From: Pseudisothecium myosuroides | Taxonomy: Eukaryota; Streptophyta; Bryopsida; Hypnales; Lembophyllaceae | DNA length: 64,000 bases | NCBI GenBank assembly: GCA_951799445.1 | Contig: OX637290.1 | Coordinates: forward strand, 33,660,987 to 33,724,986 | Direction: 5' to 3' | In this document: positions 48,516-57,989 of the stretch, one piece after another | Layout: each line of letters begins with the position of its first letter | How positions within the stretch are numbered: the first letter of the stretch is position 1 | Translations under genes and position numbers: made by a program | Notes under the pieces: generated by a model | Database searches by the model: none | Told to the model about the DNA's origin: nothing | Seen by the model: the letters and a program-made list of their open reading frames with translations, nothing else

Positions 48516-48655
48516 GAATTCCAATATTAGTGCAGGTTAGTATTATTAGTGCAAAATCCAGTAATTGAATTGATGTGTAGTTTTGTATGACTACACATCA
48601 ATTCACTTACTGGATTTTGCACTAATAATACTAACCTGCACTAATATTGGAATTC
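48516..48655. repeat. Perfect 140-bp hairpin
   Basis: Arms of about 66 bp, beginning GAATTCCAATATTAGTGCAG, are virtually fully complementary around a TTTGTATG loop. A partial third copy of the loop-proximal arm follows at 48668-48716. The hairpin may be a MITE or a small-RNA precursor. Confidence 0.85.
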
Positions 48656-48845
48656 AATTAAAACTAGTTATGCAATTCAATTACTGGATGTTGCATTCAT
48701 GACTACACATCAATTGTATGAAAAATCTAACTAATTTGCATAATTACATTCGGCAAGAGTATTTGCAATTTCCAATGCCATAATAATAATATATAACTCA
48801 AAAAATTGCACTACACAGGAATTGGTAGTCACCAATTTAAATAAA

Positions 48846-48882
48846 TGACATGTCAATTTTAAATAAAAAATTGACATGTCAA
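48846..48882. repeat. Short palindrome TGACATGTCAA
   Basis: TGACATGTCAATTTT is followed after a short spacer by its complement. It lies about 210 bp beyond the methyltransferase stop codon. Confidence 0.6.
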
Positions 48883-49091
48883 ATTTTGGTACTCTGCAAA
48901 GAGTCACAACTTTGGCACTCTGCAACGTGCCGTTTTAACGAATATGACTATACAGTTTGTGAATTGTATGGTCATGAGCTATTGTTGTCGAACCAACGTT
49001 GAGATCAACTCAACAATTGTCAAGATCCTCATCTCCATCTTTGTGATGATTTCTTGCATCAGGATCTTGAGATTCGAATGTCGCTTTATAC

Positions 49092-50988
49092 TTACAACTT
49101 TTTGCACACAAATATACCCCAACGGAGGCTGCCATCCTCAGCCTCTTGTACACTGTTGTTCAAAGATTCTCGATAGTCTTGCATGTACTTCGCTGAGATG
49201 CCGGCCTCTTCTAGCTTCCGCTCATTAACTTCAATGCTTCTAGCCATGCGGATGAAATTTTCAGACATGTAGCTCGACAAGTCGTGATAGACCAGGACCT
49301 AGCAATCAAGTAATCACTGTTAGCCTGAGATGTGCAAACAAAAATAGCTTTTACATGGACAATATTGGAGAGGAGGTGAATCGATTGGCTCTCTGTATCT
49401 GCCAACAACAGTAGTAAGTTATTTCTAGAAAGGAGACGCCCTGCTAGTTCGCAATCATTCTTTGTACATCTCAGGACAGTTGGCTCTGATTCATTGAGGG
49501 GATGCGGACGAGCATAACTGGTTTTACGGGGAGGTTAGTTTTCTCTTTTCATCACCTAGACCCCAGTAACTGGTTTTATAACATTCTATAGAGCCTGGGC
49601 TCTGCACCCTGGAATCCTTTCTGAAAAGTCATCAGAGATCCGAATATCTGCAAGTGCGCGTGAGACTTCAGATGGAAATGCAAGAGGGAGTTGCTACAAA
49701 GCAAAAGTCTGCCCTCTCCAACCTGCTCAAAAAATCATATATTCTAATTGAATTGACGACTTATAATTGCTTTGCAGACGTTTAAGATAACATATAAGTA
49801 TCGGACACTCAAAGGATCTATTAACACTATTTACTTAAGTAAACAAATACTTCAAGATAAAGCAGAAAGGCAACGTTTCTGCATGAATCATTGACAGAAC
49901 CAAGAAAACTTCTTGACAAGGCAGGAAACCTACATCAACAACAGACTTGGTATTTGAAACTCAAGGTTTAGGTTCAAATAGCAACAGACATGGCAGAACA
50001 TTACAAGACTGATGCTTCGGTGAAAGTCCGATCGGAGCGTTTCCCCGAACGTTTCAATCTACTACACGTCCAAAATCTCCGATGGAGAAGGGGGAGGGGG
50101 AGGGGGAGCTTTACTAACCTCAAAATGTGCCTGCTGAAGTAAGGTGGTGTACATTCCCTGTGTACCCAACCCTGAAGCGCGATTACGCTGTAGCAAGGAA
50201 CGCACGTTCAGCTGTGAGCAATTGTCTGCAGCCAGAATATCCGAAAACATCAAGATCGCCCCTCGCTTTAGCACTTTGTAGGCCTCCTGCAAAATCTGAC
50301 CCTTCTCTTCGTTGTGATAGAAAGCATCTTGAGACCAGACCACATCAAAGGTCTCCGCCCAATCACTTGGGAGTTCGCGCATGTCGCCTTTTACGACGGT
50401 GATCTTTGCATCTAGTCCAAGCCGTGCAACCTGCTTTCGGTTGGTCTCATTCTGCGTCTCGCACAAGTTGAGGCAAACAGCCTGACAACCGCTGCTTGCT
50501 ACGACCTGGTGCATGGGTCCTCCAAGACCGGCTCCGAGGTCTAGAATTCGTGTTTGAGGAGTGAGCGTCACCCCTCCAACTGTCTGAAGAAGACTAACCA
50601 TGAGAGCAACAGTTGCATGTGTGGCCTCCTTTGTGGACTCAGACCCTGGCTGAAACAAGCCATAGTGCACATGCAATCCTCCATCGCCGTGCACTACGCT
50701 ATCGAAGGCGACTGCACTCTGAGAGTCATAGAGTTGATGGAGGTCTTCCACAGATGTCATTCTCGTACTAGCAGAAACCACAGGCCGGCTGGTTACGTAC
50801 AATAATGTAATCGTCTTCCGTTTCCAAGGAGCTCGCGGCATATATCCTAGCTGCCCACCAATCTGCGCAGGATATATTGATGCAGATAATTGAGAAAGTC
50901 TACACTTGCTGGCTGGCAGAAAGGGAGAGCAGACACGCATATTGGCAAGCCCGGTAGGACGTGGCCAACTGCTCAACTTGTTGTCCAT
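49092..50988 (-). CDS. Sarcosine/dimethylglycine N-methyltransferase-like enzyme
   Basis: The minus-strand exons are 50988-50119 and 49298-49092, joined by a GT-AG intron of 820 bp in phase 0. The junction HFE|VLVYHD reads straight through a family-conserved stretch. The product is 358 aa. The SAM-binding motif ILDLGAGLGG lies at 148-157, with LNLCETQN (174-181), FDVVWSQDAFYHN (214-226) and LMFSDILAADNC (246-257). These are hallmarks of the class I methyltransferases that convert sarcosine and dimethylglycine toward glycine betaine, or close relatives. The C terminus (GSLRWGIFVCKKL) is complete. Met77 (50760) would give a 282-aa core of the usual family length. The preceding 76 residues are basic and serine-rich with almost no acidic residues, like a chloroplast transit peptide. 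The start is not certain: the frame stays open to 51318, and a possible splice acceptor lies just before 50771. The real substrate is unproven. Confidence 0.82.
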
Positions 50989-51063
50989 GAAGCAATCAAC
51001 TTGGTTACAAGATGTACTTCTAGACTTCCAGAGTACTCCATATTCATGCCCACAAGCGATACA

Positions 51064-51940
51064 GAAAACAGAGCAATAGTAGGTGAAACATCGTACAGAC
51101 AACTGACGACAATCCATACAAATTTCCGAATTACTGTTATTTAATTCATGAACCATAATCATAGGCATGTCAACCTGTAGTATCCACCTCTGCGAGGACG
51201 ATCCGGAATATAAAGTGGATTGATAAAAATGGTCAACCAAGGAAGATGAGCCGGGGATGGTTTTTACTCTCATCTGATGAAGATGAAGATTGCCAGAACT
51301 CGTACCTCGGACTGTCAAATTATATTTCGTATCTTTGTTGCAGCGATTTTATGCTTCCACGTACTCTTATTTGTAGTCACTACATTTTCTGCATTCAGAT
51401 TTAAGTTTAAAAAACTGCCATAAACCCATGTTTAAATAAATATTGTGTTTGTTGGTTATTGGTCCACAATATGATGTACAAAAAATTTAAATGAAAATAG
51501 TGACACATCATGTAGATATGACAAGCAAATATGATATGTATCTAGTAACATTATAAATGGACACTGAACCAAATGGACACTGAACCAGTATTAAATAACC
51601 AACGAGCCGCGGTAGCGGTGAATAGGTTATCGTAGATAATTGGTTCTTCACTTTTCAATCACGTCCCTTGATCTTCATGAACCAAATGGGCGTAGGATGC
51701 AAGTTGAAAGGAGAGAAGGTTATGAGTTGCAACTTGTGATGGCCATGGTGACGGGTTGCCAATGGCAACGTTAGAGTTGAAAAGTCAACAACCAGTTATG
51801 ACTTTATTATTGGTGACTGTAGGTGATTGATCATAGATTTTCACAAGCAGACACTTGGATCAAATGGTTTGATTGATTTTAGATAGGGTCTCGATCTTCA
51901 GAACAAAATTTGATCGGAGTCATCTTCAATGTGAAATGAA
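51064..51940. repeat. Segmental duplication, copy A
   Basis: Blocks at 51064-51126, 51227-51560 and 51790-51940 recur in the same order and orientation at 53547-54066 (copy B). Copy A carries two extra pieces, of about 100 bp (51127-51226) and 230 bp (51560-51790). Its left part lies just upstream of the methyltransferase start codon. Confidence 0.85.
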
Positions 51941-52394
51941 GCTTGGGATGAAACTAGAAGCCCATTCCGGGCCTCGTGGCATGGCCTTTAGGACTCAAGT
52001 GTTGGTTAAGTACTGCACGTATCTTTAGTCCGTGCTCTATTACTGTCTATGCGAATGGCCTTGAAGTGATTTAAGGGATATTCATGCACACGGTGTGCTA
52101 GCAGACAAACCTGGCCGGCCTCAATATATCTCGGTTATGCCGTTATGGTGATGGGTAGCACGTACCACCGTCGCTATCGATTCCTAAGTAGCTTGACCAA
52201 TTGGCCTAGAGATAAGTCGCACCAATCTCATGGTAATCCGCTTCCTCCGCCCATTGTTCCCAAAAGCAAACACACACGGAGCAGAGTAATTAATGCTCGC
52301 TGTTGCATGATATTACTTGCATGATACTATCACCTGCCAGAGGAAGAGTGGCCGGCACCCCAGGAATCCTGAGTCGGGATGGATAAGTTATCCA
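51941..52394. other. Intergenic DNA
   Basis: This stretch separates duplication copy A from the tandem array. No gene is recognised. Confidence 0.45.
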
Positions 52395-53390
52395 TCTAGA
52401 TATCGAAGATTTTTATTTGATCGAAGGATTTCATGTGTATCAATGGATGGGGAGCACATAGGACAACAAATTTCGCATCTTTGTGGACCCAAATAAGCTT
52501 CGAAACGTACTGCAACCGCTGCAATTGTAATTCTAGCTATCACCTGGAAGAGTCGCACCACGTATCCACATGGATTGTGCACTTGTGGTTGCACGTGGTG
52601 CCACTTTTCTCAGGCTGGACTCATCGAGTCCATCTATCGAGGATTTTTTCATTTTCATCGGTAAGGTACGGGGGAGCACACGGATCAAAAAATCAGCATC
52701 TTTGTGGACCCAAATAAGCTTCGAAACGTACTGCAACCGCTGCAATTGCAATACTAGCTATCACCTAGAAGAGTCGCACCACGTATCCACATGGATTGTG
52801 CACTTGTGGTTGCACGTGGTGCCACTTTTCTCAGGCTGGACTCATCGAGTCCATCTATCGAGAATTTTTTCAATTTTCATCGGTAAGGTATGGTGAGCAC
52901 ACAGGTCAAAAAATTAGCATCTTTGTGGACCCAAATAAGCTTCGAAACGTACTGCAACCGCTGCAATTGCAATACTAGCTATCACCTGGAAGAGTCGCAC
53001 CACGTATCCTGGATTTAATTGTGCACTTGTGGTTGCACGTGGTGCCACTTTTCTCAGGCTGGACTCATCGAGTCCATCTATCGAGGATTTTTTCATTTTT
53101 CATCGATAAGGTATGGGGAGCACACAGGTCAAAAAATTAGCATCTTTGTGGACCCAATTAAGCTTCGAAACGTACTGCAACCGCTGCAATTGCAATACTA
53201 GCTATCACCTGGAAGAGTCGCACCACGTATCCACATGGATTGTGCACTTGTGGTTGCACGTGGTACCACTTTTCTCAGGCTGGACTCATCGAGTCCATCT
53301 ATCGAGGATTTTTTCATTTTTCATCGGTAAGGTATGGGGAGCACACAGGTCAAAAAATTAGCATCTTTGTGGACCCAATTAAGCTTCGAG
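52395..53390. repeat. Tandem array of a 221-222-bp unit, 4.5 copies
   Basis: The marker GCATCTTTGTGGACCC occurs at 52475, 52696, 52918, 53140 and 53361, giving periods of 221, 222, 222 and 221 bp. The last copy breaks off at AAGCTTCGAGCC, near 53390. Units are nearly identical, with one small TGGATTTAAT variant in the third. The overlapping frames of about 60-108 residues on both strands are by-products of the repetition and have no domain. The array lies between the two copies of a segmental duplication. Confidence 0.95.
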
Positions 53391-53546
53391 CCTGCAATAC
53401 TTGCAGCTCTTTGCGAAATGCTTATGGGATCAGAATGATGATATTAAGCTACTGCATGCTACTGCTTTGTACAGTACATTCACCGATTCACGTGCAAGAG
53501 TCGTGATGGGTATCCTTCTTCATTTTTTTGTTTCGTTGCAATTAAG

Positions 53547-54066
53547 AAAACCGAGCAATAGTAGGTGAAACATGGTACAGACAACTGACGACAACCAACC
53601 GAATGGTCAACCGAGGAAGATGAGCCCGGGATGGTTTTTACTCTCATCTGATGAAGATGAAGATCGCCAGAACTCGTACTGTAAGTACTCGGACTGTCAA
53701 ATTATATTTCGTATCTTTGTTGCAGCGATTTTATGCTTCCACGTACTCTTATTTGTAGTCACTACATTTTCTGCATTCAGATTTAAGTTTAAAAAATTGC
53801 CAAAATCCCATGTTGTGTTTGTTGATTATTGGTCCACAACATGATATACAAAAAATTTAAATGAAAATAGTGACACATCATGTAGATATGACAAGCAAAT
53901 ATGATATGTATCCAGTAATATTATAAATGAACCAATTATGACTTTACTAATCGTGAGTGTAGCTTATGGATTATAGATTTTCATAAGCAGACACTTGGAT
54001 CAAATGGTTTGATTGATTTTAGATAGGGTCTCTTCAGAACGAAATTTGATCGGAGTCATCTTCAAT
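53547..54066. repeat. Segmental duplication, copy B
   Basis: This is the counterpart of 51064-51940, lacking the two pieces unique to copy A. It has an 8-bp difference near 53685 (GTACTGTAAGTACTCGG against GTACCTCGG). That change opens a longer frame at 53572-53844, whose end holds a hydrophobic stretch. I do not count this as a gene. Confidence 0.85.
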
Positions 54067-54347
54067 GAGAAATGTGGCTTTAACTCCCTTTAGTGCCAAG
54101 GAAGCCACAATGTGGTCTCCAAATTGTCTGAAACTGGAATTTCACAAAATCCGTAACTCTAACTTCCGAGCAGGGAAGTTTAGAGGAGGGGGTTGTGATT
54201 GCGCACACACTAGAAAAAATAAATTCTAATTCCAAGCTATGAAAGTACCAAAATACATTTCTAGCACTAGAAATACAGTCAAATATTTGTATAGAGAGAA
54301 GACTTGTTTCTTTTATAAATTTGTTGTGAATGGAATGAAATGAGCTA

Positions 54348-54797
54348 CACAAAATAGTGAAATTAGGTTGCCCCATACTAATTTCTTGACATTTGACACT
54401 GTTTAAATATTTATCATTATGGGCAATTTCATTAAAATGGCAGTATTCCAAGCACTACCACTTTGACAATGTGCCATTTTCACCATCTAGCACTGGTATA
54501 GATTTAAAAACGGTTGTTTTGAACCATCTAGAATAGGTATAAATTTAGAACAGACCGTTCTGAACTATTTTCATGCCATTTTAAAATAATATTGTCATTT
54601 TAATGAAATTGCCATCATTACTGTACAAAAATGCACTGCTTTTGAATTAGATATTGTTACATTTACAACTCATGAACCTCCATGTATACAAATAAAAATA
54701 TTTGTAGAAGTATTAGTTGACTTTGATGGCTTATAAAGTAATTTTCTTGGGATAAGGCAACCTAATTGTTAAGGCAACCTAATTTAATTATTTTGAG
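54348..54797. mobile_element. TA-target MITE, copy 3, carrying another MITE
   Basis: The left end is CACAAAATAGTGAAATTAGG, the right end is diverged, and TA lies at both edges. A second element (54421-54614) is inserted inside it. Confidence 0.7.
54421..54614. mobile_element. hAT-like MITE, third nesting level
   Basis: The 194-bp element has terminal inverted repeats GGCAATTTCATTAAAATGGC and a near-exact complement. It is flanked by ATCATTAT and ATCATTAC, an 8-bp duplication with one mismatch, which suits hAT transposons. A related half-element lies at 59632-59725. Confidence 0.65.
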
Positions 54798-55313
54798 TAG
54801 TGTATGTTGAATGCAAACCCCGATGTTGCTAGATTAGTGATGTATATAAAAGGTTCCTTTGAATCGTATACCAAGTGTAACATAGAAGCAAACAAATCTT
54901 AGTAAATTGAGGAGGGGTCCTAAATACCGCATGGGCATGGGTTTATTTGAGAGAATGTGAGATGTGTGGACCTTGAACTGATAAAAGTCTAATAATAAAA
55001 CTTTATTGAACGAATAATTAATTGTGGAATTGGAGTACCCTAGAAAATAGAAGAAAAGTTGATCAAAATATGACTAATATATACAAAATCTAGTTGAAAT
55101 TGCACCGTCGGATTGAATCCAAAATTAGCACACTCTATAGGATTTCAAATCATGAATAGGATAGTGTGGTTGAGTTCTAATACTAGGCCTTCTAATTCAC
55201 ACATTGTATGATTGAAGTTAAAAACCCATTTTCAGTGACAGTTTTTCAAAAATAGCTCTAGACACTAAAGGGTTAAATGAAACTAGAAGCCCATTCTATG
55301 CCTTGTAAGCCTT

Positions 55314-56250
55314 CAACCCTTTAGTGCCTAGCTGACCACATTATAGTCACTGCACTATTGGAAATACAAATTAGAGAAAATTTGTGAAGAATTGGAACTT
55401 ATGTTCTAAAGCTTAGATTTACGCATTTATATTACAAAACTTCTAGAAAAATAAAATTTCAATTTGGAGTTGTGCAACTATCAAAATATCCGTGAATAAA
55501 CACAAAATTACTATAAATATTTGAAAATACAGGAAATACTTACAAATACAACACATGTACTAATTATGTTGTATTTCTTGTATTTGAAAGTTTGTTATTT
55601 TGATTAATTTTTTTGGATTGTGTTGTGTTGTTCATGTTCCATTAGTGTATTTGTTTTGATCTTGATCAAAGTACCAATTCCTTTCAACGTATAAAATTTT
55701 CAACTAAGTTGTATATGGTTGTCATTCTCATTTATAAAATTCACAATAATTATGTGCAAGTCTGTTTTTGATATAAAGGATTGCAACAAAGAAGTGATGA
55801 CATAGGGCATAGTTGGACCTCTTTACTTTTGTTTTTAAAGATTTAATCAAAATTCTATTTAAACCCTACAGGACCAAGCTGCGTTTTTTGGCAACATAGC
55901 AATTTTGGGTAGCTCACTGTGAATGGAGTTTTTATTTTTTTTCTTTGAAAATTTTATACAACATGTGCCCGAGGAGTAGCTTTAAGGCCCAACAATTTTT
56001 GTAACTTTTGACTACATGGTTAAAAAGTTATTGCATGATATGTGATTTTCTTTGAACTTTGGGTAGCTCAAAAAAATTCTTTAAAAATTACTTTTAAAAA
56101 AAATAAAAAATTGAAATTTGTTCTTCAGATTTATATATATGTGGGAAGCTTTGAATCATTCAATTCTGATCAATGAGTCAAAAGTTATGAGGAGTTTAAG
56201 TTTGCGGGTAGGTATGGTTTTCAAAGACTCTATAATCGATGGTTCATTTA
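55314..56250. mobile_element. Broken TTAA-family ends
   Basis: An outward CCCTTTAGTGCC end near 55317 and a second end at 55859 (TTAA then ACCCTACAGGACCAAGC) resemble the family ends. The second is followed by family blocks (GCGTTTTTTGG, TTTTGGGTAG) as far as about 56220. Neither has a matching partner, so these are truncated copies. Confidence 0.45.
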
Positions 56251-56700
56251 ATCGCAATTACATGGTTCATTTAAGCAATTTAATCCATGTGGGAGTTTGA
56301 AAAGAAAATTAAAATCGCACAAGCATGTAGACAACTTCCATTGAGGAAGATAGCAACTGAGCATGCAATATTCAAAGCTCACGTGAATATCTTACAATTT
56401 TTTAAAGTCACCTGATGTAGGGCTTTGGAATCGACCATGTACACGTATCGTACATTTTTTATTCCAGTGTCATTGCATACAATAGGTTGACTCAAGGACC
56501 ACAGACGATTCAAGGGCTGCTTAACACCTTATACTAAACAGAGATTGAATGAGACAAGACTTCCTCAACGCTCCAAATATTCAGATAACCATTATTCTCT
56601 TACCCTCCTTTACTCCATAAACACTACGGCACGCATCAGGGAGGAAGAGTGTGAACAGGCCATTAGAGGTCGATCATGCCACACGAACCGCATTACAAAT

Positions 56701-57409
56701 GGGTGAATGCAAGAAACACCTGTCAATTTTGTTGCGTTTTGATAATACTCATCAAAATTAGGAAAATAATTTTTAAAAAATAAAAAAATATGACTAATGT
56801 ATATACCTTTAAGATGAAGGTATCCACCAAAGGAAATTCATTAAAAAATTCTCTAAGGAGGAGAACTAGAAAAGTGCCAAATCTCAAGAACATGGATATT
56901 TTGATGTTTTAATTAGTTAAAAATAGAAAAAAAAAGTGAATACATAGAATGAAAATTGATCATTTGTAAGAACTCTTTGGAGATGGTCATTCACCCCAAA
57001 AACTCCAAAACAATATTTTATATGTTACAAAATGCAAGCAGAAAGAAGCGCACTTTGTGGACTTCTACACCACACACAATTAATTATTTTTAGAATTCCT
57101 TTAAAAAATAGCTACAAGTCTACTATAAGACCATCTCCTTCAAATTTCAGCTCAAAATTTTTTTTTTGGATACTACATAGTACTAAAAAACTCCAAATTG
57201 GTAAGTGTGACATAAAATCGGGGGCTATTTTTGAACAGTAAATTATTTTTGAAAATTACAGAAAAATTAGGCAAGGTGTATAATAGTCATGAATACCTTA
57301 CCTATAAATCTTGAGTCATTTGGAGCCAAAAGGTAAAAGTTATGGCCAAAAAACAAACCAAAAAGCAAGGTGTGACACAAAATAGTACAGGTGTTTCTTG
57401 CATTCACCC
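56701..57409 (+). mobile_element. Complete element with 4-bp target duplication, copy 1
   Basis: The 709-bp element has inverted ends GGGTGAATGCAAGAAACACC. AAAT lies on both flanks. Related copies occur at 62918-63633 (flanks ATTA/ATTA) and as fragments at 1.7-2.2, 2.46, 5.4-5.96 and 11.3-12.8 kb. No open frame encodes a transposase. I do not recognise the superfamily; a 4-bp duplication of variable sequence would fit few known groups. Confidence 0.75.
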
Positions 57410-57989
57410 AAATTCCCTAACATAAAATCAAATCCTTAGCACATCTATCAAAAGCCAATTTTAACCAAGAAAAACATTCTTCCTATTGATGGTCCAATCG
57501 ACTCTTCCACTCTCACAAAACCAAATAAATGCCAGAGGGAAAAAAATGATTTAGGACTACCTTAACAAATGGAATAACAGGACTCTCCCTTGCTCTTGAA
57601 TATTGTTCTTGTGTTTTGATACAGTCAAGAGTAGAAATCAAGACAACACAATACTGACTACGTATAAAATCCCATATTCTAAGGTGTCCTAGATGTATTA
57701 TATTACTCAATATAAACTATGGCTGTACTAAAACTTGAGTGCACGTAGGACAACCGGCACCAAGCAAAGATCAGACACTAAGAGTTTAATATGAAAGATA
57801 ATAGATTATGCATTTATATTATGCATGCCTCTAGAGTATCAATCCAATATATCCATGTGCACCTATACGCTTGTCACAAGTTCAAGGCCTGTCTCCACTT
57901 ATAAACACCGGTTCACCTTACACCGGTTCACCTTGCTGATAATAAATATGGAAGGGTGACTTACGCAGATAAAGATTAAATGCGTTGAG

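Larger units (their letters stand above)
54084..55272 (+). mobile_element. TTAA-target (piggyBac-like) element 8, nested host
   Basis: The left end CTCCCTTTAGTGCC and the right end GACACTAAAGGG are flanked by TTAA at 54080-54083 and 55273-55276. It is interrupted by the TA-target MITE at 54348-54797. Without the insert it is about 740 bp. Confidence 0.6.

Noticed and set aside
52395..53390. CRISPR-like array
   Set aside because: The whole 222-bp unit is repeated with no unique spacers, and the genome is a plant's. It is a tandem repeat.
52388..53506. Many frames of 60-108 residues on both strands in the 222-bp array
   Set aside because: They repeat with the array, overlap on both strands and show no domain. 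They are by-products of repetition.
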